Source: Bacteroidales bacterium
GTDB lineage: Bacteria; Bacteroidota; Bacteroidia; Bacteroidales; UBA932
Direction of reading: 5' to 3'
DNA length: 64,000 bases
NCBI GenBank assembly: GCA_015060335.1
Contig: SUYR01000005.1
Location: 1-64,000, forward strand
How positions within the stretch are numbered: position 1 is the first letter of the stretch; the number at the start of each line of letters is the position of its first letter. Under the pieces are notes generated by a model, which worked only from the letters and a program-made list of their open reading frames with translations, made no database searches and had not been told where the DNA came from. The position numbers and the translations under genes are program-made. Below, piece by piece: positions 35,991-45,700 of this stretch.

Positions 35991-35998
35991 CAAATTTA
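35991..35998 (-). promoter_or_regulatory. Putative -7 box of the minus-strand PUL operon
   Basis: CAAATTTA reads TAAATTTG on the minus strand and fits the TAnnTTTG consensus. Transcription would start near 35987 and read the nine genes 35955 to 18878, whose gaps are all 12-41 bp. No strong -33 element is seen, as expected for an HTCS-activated promoter. Confidence 0.5.
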
Positions 35999-36050
35999 AT
36001 AATTCACAACATAAAAAAAGATGGTACGGATTGCATTGAATTATTTCTTA

Positions 36051-36058
36051 TATCTTTG
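36051..36058 (+). promoter_or_regulatory. Putative -7 box of the HTCS gene
   Basis: TATCTTTG is a full match to TAnnTTTG, with a weak ATTG at 36030-36033 in about the right place for the -33 element. It would begin the HTCS message near 36062, about 58 nt before the ATG at 36120. Confidence 0.55.
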
Positions 36059-36119
36059 AATAAATATTCATAATTTTTTAGGTCATGCCTGCCTAAATTT
36101 GCTGAAAAGATATACGTAT

Positions 36120-39100
36120 ATGGGCCTTAAGACTGTTTACAGGCACTTTGTGCTGACTTTGTTCCTTCTGCTGCCGTTCACGGCGTTGGCTGATATGGAT
36201 TATTTCCGTCATCTTACAATAGAGGACGGACTGCCTCAGAATACGGTGTTCTGCATCATGCAGGATGAACTTGGATTCATGTGGTTCGGAACAAAGGACG
36301 GCCTGTGCAGATATGACGGGATATCCTGCAAGGTCTACTGCAATGACCCGGACAATCCGGGCAGTCTCGGCAGCAACTATGTCCACTCTCTGTATGAGGA
36401 CCAGGACAACAACCTTTGGGTCGGAACGGACGACGGACTATATATATATGACAGAAGGAAGGACGTATTCAGGAAGTTCGACCGGAAGACGCCGGACGGG
36501 AGGTCTATAGACAGACTGGTGCAGTGTATCGTGCCGGATGAGGAAGGAAATATTCTCATCGGAGTTTATTGGGCGGGAATGTTCAGATATGATCCGCGTA
36601 CAGAAGAACTTTCTGTCGTTTCATATACCGACGGATCGTCTTCGGGCTTGAGCAGCAACGGTATATGGAAGATCCATGCGGACAGCAACAATATAGTCTG
36701 GATAGCGACAGTCGGTGGCGGTCTTAACAGGTACGACATGAGGACCGGGGAGATACGTTTCTTTTACACACCTGACCGCCTCTCCAACGATATAACCACA
36801 GTAGTGGAGATAGACAACAGGACCCTTCTTCTCGGCACCACTACAAGCGGAGTGTGGCGTCTGGACAAACAGACCTTCGAGATGTCGCCATATATAAACG
36901 ACAAGGGCAATGGTATGTATGTAAGGTGCATTCAGAAAATCGGAGACCGGATATATGTGGGAACGGAAAGCGGCCTGTATTGTCATGATATGAAGACAGG
37001 AAGGAACCGCAGATACCGGCTGAATTATTCCAACAGCCACTCTCTCTCCTGCAACGCCGTCTATTCCTTGTGCGAGGACAGGGATGGAGGCATATGGATA
37101 GGTACATATTTCGGCGGTGTCAATTATCTTTCTCCAAACAACCGTTATTTCTCACGTTTCTATGCGACAGGAGAGTCCGGATCATTGAGTGGAAACGTTG
37201 TCAGGGAAATGGTGGAGGACAGGAACGGAAACCTCTGGATAGGAACTGAAGACAACGGACTCAATTTCTATAACCCTTCGACAGGGGAGTTCAGGAACTA
37301 TAATCCATCCAACAGCGGTCTGTCCTATCATAATGTCCACGGACTCTGCCTTGACGGAAACCGGTTGTATGTCGGTTATTTCCACCATGGTATGGACGTG
37401 GTCGACCTGGACGACTTTTCGGTCACCAACCATATATGTGACTATGGTGTTCCGGGAACCCTGTCTGACAACAATGTGTTTGCAATATGCAGGACCAGGG
37501 GAGGAGACATGTATGTCGGAACCATTTACGGACTGAACATGTTCTATCCGCAGACAGGTACATTCCGCACTGTTCCTGAACTGTTCAATGTGAATGTAAG
37601 CGACATTATGGAAGACAGTCGCGGCATCCTGTGGGTGGCGACCAACGACACCGGTCTTTACAGTTACAACTCCTTGATAAAGGAATGGAAGAACTATCCT
37701 GCCGGCAGCATAGACCCCTCGCTCGGAAGTGTCAGGATGACGAGCCTTACAGAGGACCTGAAGGGCAATATATGGATATCTACGGAAGGAGGGGGAGTCA
37801 TTGTCCACAACCCTTTTGACGGGACCTTCAGGGTTTTCTCAGTCCGGGACGGATTGCCAAGCAACGTGGTGCATAAAGTCCTCAACGGCAAGAATGGAAG
37901 AATGTGGCTCAGTACCAACAAGGGTCTGACAGAATATGACCCGGAGTCCTCCGCCTTCTATTCGCATACGCATTACAACGGACTTCTGAGCAGCCAGTTC
38001 AACTACAAGTCAGGTATAGAGACATCTGACGGAAAACTCTATTTCGGCTCCATCGGCGGTCTGATCGGTCTCGATCCGGAAGCGGCATTGAAGGCTCAGC
38101 AGGTGCCGCCTGTCGTCATCACCAGATTTGACCTCTTCAACAGGGAGATGCATCCGGCAGACGAAGAATGTGTCATGGACAGTTCCATTGTCTTCAATCC
38201 TAAGATAACCTTGACTCACGAGCAATCCTGCTTCAGTTTCGAGTTTGCCGCATTGAGTTATGATACTCCCGAATTGAACCAATATGCCTATCGCCTCAAG
38301 GGACTGGAGGATGATTGGGTGTATATAGACCGGAGTCAGCGTGTGAATTATCTCAATGTGCCTTACGGACGATATGAATTTCAGGTGAGAGGCCGGAACA
38401 GCAGCGGCGTATGGAACGAGGAAGGCGCTTCCGTGAAGATAAGGATAAAGCCTCCGTTCTACGCTTCCGTTGTGGGAATAATCCTGGAAGTCCTGCTCTG
38501 TCTGTGTATAATGGCTGTGGTCTTTGTGTTGTGGAAACGCAAGGAACGCAGAAAGCACATCCTTCTTGTCAATAAGATCAAGGAAGAGGAGGAACTTGCC
38601 ATGCAGCAGGCCCGACTTGCTTTCTTTGTGAATATGACCCATGAGATCAAGACGCCTCTTTCGTTGATAATAGCGCCTTTCGAACAGTTGGACAGCATGC
38701 TTTCCGGTAATGATGAAGTGGCCGAGAATATGGAGATAATGGGAAGCAACATCAACCGGCTTGTCAATCTGACCAACGAACTTCTGGATTTTTCCAAACT
38801 CGAGAAGGCTGGATTCGAGGTCAATCTGCATACTACGGATATCAATGAACTCATTCTTCAATGTCTCCGCAACTATACCATAATACTTAAGAACAAGTCC
38901 ATATCCCTGACGACGGATATCCCTGAACGGCACATAATTACAGAAGTCGATCCGGAAATCATCCTGAAGATGCTCACCAATCTGCTGAACAATGCCGTCA
39001 AGTTCACCCGGACATCGGTAAGGCTTACCTTGTGCGATGATTGCCCGTCGGACGGCTGGTTCTCCATAATGATCTTCAACGATGGACGAAAGATCGAAAA

Positions 39101-40097
39101 TGAAAATGTGGAAAAGATATTCTATCCGTTCTTCCAGGAAAAGAACGAAAACCTCACCTCTGGATTCGGAATCGGCCTGTCTTTGGTCCGTCAGTTGTCC
39201 GAACTTCATGGAGGCAGGATATTCATAAGCAGGAATGACGAGAGCGGTGTGGAATTTTCGATAGAGATCCCTAAATCAGATATAATGCTTGTGGAGGAGA
39301 CAATCCCTGACCAGCAGGACTTTGAGTCTGACGAATCAGGAATGAAGACGATCATCGTGGCAGATGACGAGAGCCAGATGCTTCAGTTCCTCTGTAACAC
39401 CTTGAGAAAGCAATATAATGTGGTCGCCTGTTCTAACGGAGAGGAAGTCCTGGAGGCTCTCGGAAAGAAGACTGTGGATCTGGTGGTGGCGGACCTCATG
39501 ATGCCTAAGGTGGATGGTCTGGAACTCTGCCAGCAGATGAAGACTGATTTCAATTTCAGCCATATTCCGATTATTATGCTCACCGCGCAGGACGACACCG
39601 CTACAATAGTCAAGGCGATGGAAGCCGGTGCTGATAACTTTGTGAGCAAGCCATTCTCAGTCAAGCAGTTGGAAGCAATCATCAAGAACCTTCTTTCTAA
39701 AACCGCCCAGATGCAGAAGGCTTTCCGCAAAGATCCGGAGACCCCGACGGACGAGGTTCTGATGAACTATGTGGATGAAAACTTCATCAACAAGGTGAAC
39801 GAGATCATATTGAACCATAAGGATGATTCCGACAGTTCGATAGAGCACCTCGCCGCCGCGATGAAGATAAGCCGCTCGTCCCTTTACAGGAAGATAAAGA
39901 GCATATCCTCCCTCTCGCCGAACGAATTCATCCGCCTGTGCCGTCTCAGGCATGCCGCCAAACTCCTCGACACCGGCGATTATCGTGTCAGCGAGATCTG
40001 CTACCTCGTCGGCTTCAACTCCCCGTCATATTTCACCAAATGCTTCCAGCAGCAGTTCAATATGACCCCGAAGGAATACATGAAGCGTAAACGATGA
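36120..40097 (+). CDS. Hybrid two-component system regulator (HTCS)
   Basis: The 1325-residue protein senses a glycan fragment in the periplasm and binds DNA in the cytoplasm. After a signal peptide (1-25) come many Reg_prop propeller repeats (for example LGFMWFGTKDGLCRYDG, NLWVGTDDGLYIYD), forming two propellers to about residue 680. A Y_Y_Y domain (about 690-770) and a membrane helix (about 782-803) follow. The kinase core has the phosphoacceptor His841 (MTHEIKTPLS), N-box LLNNAVKFT and a GFGIGLSLV G2 box. A receiver domain with Asp1125 (VADLMMPKVDG) and an AraC-type double helix-turn-helix (about 1225-1325) complete it. The ATG at 36120 is preferred to an upstream TTG at 36099. It lies divergent from the PUL at 35955-18878, which it most likely activates. 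Confidence 0.95.
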   Translation: MGLKTVYRHFVLTLFLLLPFTALADMDYFRHLTIEDGLPQNTVFCIMQDELGFMWFGTKDGLCRYDGISCKVYCNDPDNPGSLGSNYVHSLYEDQDNNLWVGTDDGLYIYDRRKDVFRKFDRKTPDGRSIDRLVQCIVPDEEGNILIGVYWAGMFRYDPRTEELSVVSYTDGSSSGLSSNGIWKIHADSNNIVWIATVGGGLNRYDMRTGEIRFFYTPDRLSNDITTVVEIDNRTLLLGTTTSGVWRLDKQTFEMSPYINDKGNGMYVRCIQKIGDRIYVGTESGLYCHDMKTGRNRRYRLNYSNSHSLSCNAVYSLCEDRDGGIWIGTYFGGVNYLSPNNRYFSRFYATGESGSLSGNVVREMVEDRNGNLWIGTEDNGLNFYNPSTGEFRNYNPSNSGLSYHNVHGLCLDGNRLYVGYFHHGMDVVDLDDFSVTNHICDYGVPGTLSDNNVFAICRTRGGDMYVGTIYGLNMFYPQTGTFRTVPELFNVNVSDIMEDSRGILWVATNDTGLYSYNSLIKEWKNYPAGSIDPSLGSVRMTSLTEDLKGNIWISTEGGGVIVHNPFDGTFRVFSVRDGLPSNVVHKVLNGKNGRMWLSTNKGLTEYDPESSAFYSHTHYNGLLSSQFNYKSGIETSDGKLYFGSIGGLIGLDPEAALKAQQVPPVVITRFDLFNREMHPADEECVMDSSIVFNPKITLTHEQSCFSFEFAALSYDTPELNQYAYRLKGLEDDWVYIDRSQRVNYLNVPYGRYEFQVRGRNSSGVWNEEGASVKIRIKPPFYASVVGIILEVLLCLCIMAVVFVLWKRKERRKHILLVNKIKEEEELAMQQARLAFFVNMTHEIKTPLSLIIAPFEQLDSMLSGNDEVAENMEIMGSNINRLVNLTNELLDFSKLEKAGFEVNLHTTDINELILQCLRNYTIILKNKSISLTTDIPERHIITEVDPEIILKMLTNLLNNAVKFTRTSVRLTLCDDCPSDGWFSIMIFNDGRKIENENVEKIFYPFFQEKNENLTSGFGIGLSLVRQLSELHGGRIFISRNDESGVEFSIEIPKSDIMLVEETIPDQQDFESDESGMKTIIVADDESQMLQFLCNTLRKQYNVVACSNGEEVLEALGKKTVDLVVADLMMPKVDGLELCQQMKTDFNFSHIPIIMLTAQDDTATIVKAMEAGADNFVSKPFSVKQLEAIIKNLLSKTAQMQKAFRKDPETPTDEVLMNYVDENFINKVNEIILNHKDDSDSSIEHLAAAMKISRSSLYRKIKSISSLSPNEFIRLCRLRHAAKLLDTGDYRVSEICYLVGFNSPSYFTKCFQQQFNMTPKEYMKRKR

Positions 40098-40206
40098 CAG
40101 GGTTTTCTCCCAATACTCGTTGTCAAAACCTGCCAGAGCACGATTATCTGTAGTTCACATTGTCCTTTCAGGTCATTTTTTATGGTGAATCTGCATATAA
40201 AAGCAT

Positions 40207-40238
40207 AAGCCTGAGAACCAGTAACGGTCCTCAGGCTT
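40207..40238. terminator. Bidirectional terminator between HTCS and Rpn gene
   Basis: AAGCCTGAG (40207-40215) pairs perfectly with CTCAGGCTT (40230-40238), and ACC/GGT pairs inside lengthen the stem after one mismatch. It lies 109 nt after the HTCS stop and 32 nt beyond the Rpn stop on the other strand. Short T-rich stretches on both sides fit a weak bidirectional terminator. Confidence 0.65.
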
Positions 40239-40270
40239 GTACTTTATGAATATTTGATGTCAGTGTCGGA

Positions 40271-41224
40271 TTACAGACTTTCAATCGTTTCAACCGATAA
40301 CCCAGTCGCCTGCGAGATGATATCCACCCCGACGCCCAGTTCCTTGAGTCTTCTGGCATCTTCTAGTTTCGCTTCCTGCCGTCCTTCGACTTTCCCTTCT
40401 GCGCGTCCCTCTTCCCTGCCTTCCTCCTTGCCTTCCTCTCTGCCTTCTGCCCGTACCTCATCGCGTCCCAGATTCCTGGCACTTCTAAGTTCGCTGTTAA
40501 GCCTTCTCTCGTCGTACATTTCCTGTTCGTAATTTATAAGTTTGTCCTCCGTGAACCCCGCAATCTCGCATGCCTTGAAGATACGAGTATATACCTCGTG
40601 CTGAAGCCATGCCGGCTGATCCATCATCCTGCCGATATTCTTCAGCAGGTACAGCATCTTGTCCCGCTCGCTCACACAATCCTCCAACGGCTTGACGAAG
40701 TTTGCCAACTCCGCAAATATAATAACAATTGTCTCGCCAAGCAAATCATGGCTCTCTTTTTCACGGAAGGTATATTCTGAAATGAAACGGTCCTTCCAGA
40801 ACTCTTTGTCCGGATGAGGGATTTCTATATTCATCAGACCTATCAGATAAACCGGAGGAACATTGTAACTTCCTCCCCGGCGGTTTTGTCTGTCATAGGC
40901 CCTGCTCGCATAACTGACGCAACGTTTGAACCAGTCCTCATCCCAATACTTCTGAAGTTCGACTATAAAGACTACACCTGATGCATCCTTGCACATGAAA
41001 TCATACCGAAACTCCTTGCTCCTGTCGAGTAGAGGACCCTGATGTTCCGTAGGCATGTAATCAATAGTCTCAATACGCCTATGCTCCGGCAGGAGTACAT
41101 TAAGAATCGACATTACGACCTCCTTGTTGTCTGCATCACCGAACAGCGCCTTGAATCCGCTGTTTGTCAGAATGTCCACATATCTCTGCACCACATTCTC
41201 CTTTTGTTCTGAATTGTTTGTCAT
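40271..41224 (-). CDS. Rpn family PD-(D/E)XK nuclease/putative transposase
   Basis: Rpn-type proteins are recombination-promoting PD-(D/E)XK nucleases. The 317-residue protein begins at the ATG at 41224 (MTNNSEQKENVVQRYVD). Its N-terminal half holds the nuclease core, with FKALFGDADNKEVVMSILN, a probable catalytic segment FRYDFMCKDASGVVFIVELQ (Asp, then V-E-L-Q) and SYASRAYDRQ. The C-terminal part has an Arg/Glu/Gly-rich repeat (about residues 260-290, EGREEGKEEG-like) often seen at this place in the family. It ends in a short helix (VDIISQATGLSVETIE). A longer reading from 41551 would run through palindromic repeats and was rejected. It is an accessory gene of a mobile or selfish type. Confidence 0.85.
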   Translation of the reverse strand: MTNNSEQKENVVQRYVDILTNSGFKALFGDADNKEVVMSILNVLLPEHRRIETIDYMPTEHQGPLLDRSKEFRYDFMCKDASGVVFIVELQKYWDEDWFKRCVSYASRAYDRQNRRGGSYNVPPVYLIGLMNIEIPHPDKEFWKDRFISEYTFREKESHDLLGETIVIIFAELANFVKPLEDCVSERDKMLYLLKNIGRMMDQPAWLQHEVYTRIFKACEIAGFTEDKLINYEQEMYDERRLNSELRSARNLGRDEVRAEGREEGKEEGREEGRAEGKVEGRQEAKLEDARRLKELGVGVDIISQATGLSVETIESL

Positions 41225-41305
41225 ATAGTATGATATTAGTGTTTCTGCAAAGTTCCGAAGACTTATCCGCGTAAAAAAATTGTAAACGGATAAATCGAAA
41301 AATCG

Positions 41306-41327
41306 CTGTCTGGGTGTATTCAGACAG
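41306..41327. other. Hairpin upstream of the Rpn gene
   Basis: CTGTCTG (41306-41312) and CAGACAG (41321-41327) form a hairpin with an 8-nt loop; with flanking bases the arms reach 11 bp with one mismatch. It lies about 80 nt upstream of the Rpn start codon. Its role is unknown. Confidence 0.45.
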
Positions 41328-41416
41328 TGATTATTCGAAGAGGATTTTTCAAAAAAATCGATTTTTTTGGAAGCCGGAACGGTTTCTGGCATTGTAAGAA
41401 GCGATTTCCTTTTCTC

Positions 41417-41569
41417 TGTCATTGCGAGGTCGCGAGCGAAAAGCAAACAGTCCTGTGGACTTTTGCAGCGAAGGAGCGTGCGGTAGCAGGAACGGACGAT
41501 AGTGACGTGGCAATCTCCCGCCCAGAGGGTATCAGATTGCCACGGCTTCAATGAAGCCTCGCAATGACA
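41417..41569. repeat. Nested palindromic intergenic repeat
   Basis: This 153-bp element has perfect terminal inverted arms TGTCATTGCGAGG (41417-41429) and its complement (41557-41569). Inside are two more perfect stems: GTGGCAATCT (41507-41516) with 41534-41543, and GGCTTC (41544-41549) with GAAGCC (41553-41558). Repeats of this general look are known in many bacterial genomes. It may be a non-autonomous mobile element. It contributes to the 545-bp stretch 41225-41769, which has no credible gene. Confidence 0.75.
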
Positions 41570-41590
41570 CTGGGTGACAGTAGTAGGCTT

Positions 41591-41705
41591 CTGTCACGAC
41601 GCAAGACTTTCATGTTAAACTCGTGCGTCGTGACGGAAAACGGCGCCATTTTCCGGAATCCGTGCCACGACGCTAGAGTATAAGCCAAAACTCCTGCGTC
41701 GTGAC
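41591..41705. repeat. Two-hairpin intergenic element, copy 2
   Basis: The first hairpin has perfect 11-bp arms GTCACGACGCA (41593-41603) and 41624-41634. The second has 13-bp arms with two mismatches at 41666-41678 and 41691-41703. A third small stem (CGGAAAA at 41634-41640 with TTTTCCG at 41649-41655) fills the spacer. The element aligns gaplessly with 934-1048. It lies 64 bp beyond the stop of the integrase gene and 21 bp from the nested palindrome. Confidence 0.8.
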
Positions 41706-41769
41706 ACATATAGTTCCACCTGCTACGCTTTTACCGCAAAACCGTCCCAGGTACCTTGAAAAAATGACA

Positions 41770-42693
41770 CTAGAGCAAGGAGTGCATCATCTGTTCGATA
41801 CAGTTGCGCTTCTGTTCGAGACCGGGATGAACATATAGATTCAGGGTCGTACTGATGTTGGAATGGCCAAGAAGTACGCTCACTGTCTTGCAGTCGCATC
41901 CGCTTTCGATACATCTTGTTGCAAAACTGTGTCTGAGGGCATGGAAAGTTGTCCGTGGCATACCGATATGATTCATAAGACGGTAATAGTAGTTGCGGTA
42001 AGTACGCGGCTCAGACGGATGCGGTGAGTTGGTCAATATGTAGGACTCTCTGTCGGAGTCTTTACTCAGGGTCCTGACCATGCACAGTAAATCTTCAGGG
42101 ACAGGGACCTTCCTGACTGAACTCAGAGTCTTGGGAGGACCGATGCGCAGTTCTGTCCTGCCTGCACCTCCGTTGCGAAGATAGATTCTCTGTACTGTCT
42201 TGGATACGGATATCAAGCCGTTATCCGTATCGATGTCCATCCATTTCAATCCGCAGATTTCTCCTATTCTCAATCCAGCGCACAGACTTATATAAACGCC
42301 CAGATTCATACAGGACATATTCTCCTTCAGGTAATTCATGATACGTTTCTGGTCTGCCCGATTCAATACAGCCACCTCCTTACGCACACTCTGAGTGGGA
42401 AAGCGGATATTCATATCCGTTGCATCCATCATCCCGTTCCTGACACCATATCTGATAATCATCCTGATGACCACGAGAATATCCTTTACTGATTTCTGAG
42501 TCATTCCTGAGTCGATCTTATCAAGAACAAATTCCTGAACCATACTTTCTGTTATTTTGTAATGACTTGAAAATGTGGGGATTATATGATTTTCCACTAT
42601 CAATGCATAGGCTGCATATGTCGATGTCTTGACATAATTCTTCTTATCTGCCAGCCAAAGTACTGCGATTTCTTCAAATGTTTTTCTCTTCAT
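41770..42693 (-). CDS. Tyrosine site-specific recombinase (integrase/invertase type)
   Basis: The 307-residue protein has a SAM-like N-terminal core-binding domain (about 1-105) and a catalytic domain (about 110-300). All catalytic residues are visible: Arg142 (GLRIGE), Lys188 (PPKTLSS), His251 and Arg254 (HALRHSFATR), His277 (LLGHSN) and the nucleophile Tyr287 (LNLYVHP), so it should be active. No other phage or integrative-element gene is present, which makes it an orphan. It is divergent from the susC at 42772 with only 78 bp between. Such recombinases can invert promoters or shuffle susC genes in Bacteroidota. No obvious inverted target repeat was seen here. Confidence 0.9.
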   Translation of the reverse strand: MKRKTFEEIAVLWLADKKNYVKTSTYAAYALIVENHIIPTFSSHYKITESMVQEFVLDKIDSGMTQKSVKDILVVIRMIIRYGVRNGMMDATDMNIRFPTQSVRKEVAVLNRADQKRIMNYLKENMSCMNLGVYISLCAGLRIGEICGLKWMDIDTDNGLISVSKTVQRIYLRNGGAGRTELRIGPPKTLSSVRKVPVPEDLLCMVRTLSKDSDRESYILTNSPHPSEPRTYRNYYYRLMNHIGMPRTTFHALRHSFATRCIESGCDCKTVSVLLGHSNISTTLNLYVHPGLEQKRNCIEQMMHSLL

Positions 42694-42771
42694 AATCTGT
42701 TAAAGTCATAATCCTCAATGTACGCTATTAATCATTATAAAATAAACATCTACTAACCAAACACAATTCTT

Positions 42772-45700
42772 ATGAATAGAATCATGACACTTTTCGCATC
42801 GCTGGCACTTTCGTGCATCATGGGTGCGTCCGTATCCGCTCAGAACGGATATGAGGTGAAGGGTGTTGTAAACGACGCTATGGGTCCGGTGATCGGAGCC
42901 ACTGTGCTCGAGGCAAATACAACAAACGGAACCTCTACCGGACTTGACGGAGACTTCATCCTCATGGTCTCATCATCTGACGCTATGGTTGAAGTAAGTT
43001 GCATCGGTTATGCAACACAGACCTTCAAGGCGTCTGAAATGCCTGCAACCATCACTTTGTCAGAGGACGCGATGTTCCTTGATGACGTAGTGGTCATCGG
43101 TTACGGTTCCCAGAAGAAGAAAGAGGTCACAGGTTCGGTGGCTTCAATCAAGTCTGAGGACTTCAACGCCGGTGTGAAGGCAAACCCTATATCCGCACTT
43201 CAGGGAAAGGTTGCCGGTCTTAATATCATCAGAACGACAAGCGACCCTACCAACACAGGCGTAGCAGTACAGATCCGTGGATTCTCCACTCTCGACAAGG
43301 GTGCAGGTTCGTCTCCTCTCTACATCGTGGACGGTGTGCCTATGAGCGGTGACATCTCTACCATATCACCTGACGAAATCGCATCAATGGACGTTCTCAA
43401 GGACGGTTCCGCAGCAGCGATCTACGGTACCCGCGGTACCAACGGTGTGATCATCATCACCACAAAGAGAGGCGAGAACTTCTCAGACAAGGCTCAGACA
43501 CATGTTGAATATTCAGGATATGCATCCGTTTCCGTACGCAACGGCAACAACGGAATGGCTACTCCAGAGGAATATGTAAACCTCGAGAAGATCTCCGGAG
43601 GCGCTGTGGTCCCTACAATATCTGTAGACGAGAACGGCAAACCTATCATGACAGACTGGATGAAGGAAGTCTGCCGTCCAGCAGCCATCACACATAGCCA
43701 CAATGTCGCTATCGTAGGTTCTGCAAGCAAGTTCAACTACCGCGCTTCACTCAACTACAAGAATGCCGAGGGTATTGCAAAGAACAACAACCGCAACGAG
43801 ATCATCGCAAAGATCGCCGCTTCGCAGAAGGCCCTCAACGGCTGGCTCGAACTCCAGTACGACATGTCATATATGCACTACCGCAACGACTATGTTGAGA
43901 ACGGAATATTCACACAGGCTGCAATACTTAACCCTACTTTCCCTATTTACGACAAGACCAGAAAGAACGGTTACTACAAGCCTACAGCAACAGGTGCAAG
44001 CAACCCTGTGGAACTCCTCAACCAGAAGGAAAGTTATGGCGACGGTAACTACTTCCGCGGTTCGGTAAAGGCTACCGTAAACATCAAGCCTGTCCAGGGA
44101 CTCCGTATCAGCGGATTCGCAGCAATCGAGGAGGGTGACAACCGCAACTTCTGGTACAACCACGAAATCAACACAGACGAAGGTGGTTCAGGAAAGGCAG
44201 GACGCTCAAGCGACTTCAATTTCAGCAAACTCTTCGAAGCGACAGCAGACTATTCCAAGACATTCGGAAAGCATAGCATCGCTGCTGTGGCCGGTTTCTC
44301 TTACCAGAACTTCCTTTATGACAGACAGGAGATCTCCAACAAGGGATTCTCTACCGACAATGTAAAATACTACCAGATCGGCAACGGTGACGCATCAAAG
44401 GAATCACTCAACGCTTCATCATACAGAAACTCGAACACTCTTGCCGCCATGTTCGCCCGCGTGAACTACAACTACGGTGAGAAATATCTCGTTTCTGCAT
44501 CCATCCGTCGTGAAGGTTCATCACGCTTCGGTATAAACAACAAATGGGGATGGTTCCCTGCAGTGAGCCTCGGTTGGAGAATCACAGGCGAGGACTTCAT
44601 GGAAGGAAAGGACTGGTGCAACGACCTGAAACTCCGCGCAGGATTCGGTGTCACAGGTAACAACCTCGGCTCTGACCTCAGGTCTATCGAACTCATGTCC
44701 AACAGCGGTTCATTCTGGTACAACGGAGGATATGTATATACTTACGGCGTTTCTCAGAATGTCAACCCTAACCTCAGATGGGAGAAGAAATATGAGTACA
44801 ACCTCGGTCTGGACTATGCATTCCTTGACAACCGTCTCTACGGTAGCATCGACCTTTACTACCGTCAGACACGCGACCTTCTCTGGGACTACGAAGTGCC
44901 GACTCCTCCATACCAGTACCCTACCCTCCTCGCAAATGCAGGACAGATGGACAGTTACGGTGTGGAACTCGCAATCACTGGCGTAGCGGTACAAAGAGGC
45001 AACTGGACATGGTCGACTACTCCTACCATCGCCTTCAACCGCAACATCATCACAAAACTTTCCGACCCTTCAAAGGGCTTCAACTATACTGAGACCACAT
45101 CAGGCGGAATCAGCGGAAACGGTATCATGAACACCAACACCCAGATCCTCATCGAAGGACAGCCTGTAGGTGCATTCTACGGATACAAGATCGCAGGTTA
45201 CAGAAACGGCATCTGCTACTACGAGACTCTGAACAAGAAGACAGGAAAGACCGGAAAGGTTGCTGCAGACAATGCATCTGAAGGACAGCGCCGTATTCTC
45301 GGAAGCGCACAGCCTCTCTTCACATACGGATGGAACAACGTGATCAGATGGAAAGACCTCGACATCTCTGTATTCTTCCGTGGAGTCGTAGGCAACAAGG
45401 TTCTCAACCTTACCCGCATGGCCTACGGTCCTCAGGCATCTGTAGGTTCGAACATCTTCATGAAGGACATCCTGAACCCACATCCTATGACAGGAAAGAT
45501 AGAGTACACAAACAAGAGCCAGTTCACTGACTTCTATCTTGAAGACGGTTCTTACCTGAAACTCGACAACCTTACCGTAGGATACACCTTCAAAATGAAG
45601 GAGACCAACAAGTACATCAAGTCTCTCAGGGTATACCTCACAGGACAGAACCTCCTGACCATCACAGCATACAGCGGCCAGGACCCTGAAATCAACACTA

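Noticed and set aside
36099..36119. TTG start for the HTCS gene
   Set aside because: The ATG at 36120 starts directly with a good signal peptide.
39061..39180. Unusual G1 box in the HTCS ATPase domain (NDGRKI) as a sign of a dead kinase
   Set aside because: HTCS proteins often deviate here; the N-box, phosphoacceptor His and GFGIGLSLV box are intact.
38010..39209. 399-codon open frame antisense to the HTCS kinase region
   Set aside because: It has no domain or signal and lies entirely over the conserved histidine kinase coding sequence.
41225..41551. In-frame extension of the Rpn gene by 109 residues at its N-terminus
   Set aside because: The extension reads through the nested palindrome, has no family similarity, and the ATG at 41224 gives the normal Rpn N-terminus.
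42694..42771. Invertible promoter repeats between integrase and susC
   Set aside because: No inverted pair long enough to be a recombination site was found by eye in the 78-bp gap or in the non-coding stretch with matching sequence; only the possibility is kept as a finding.
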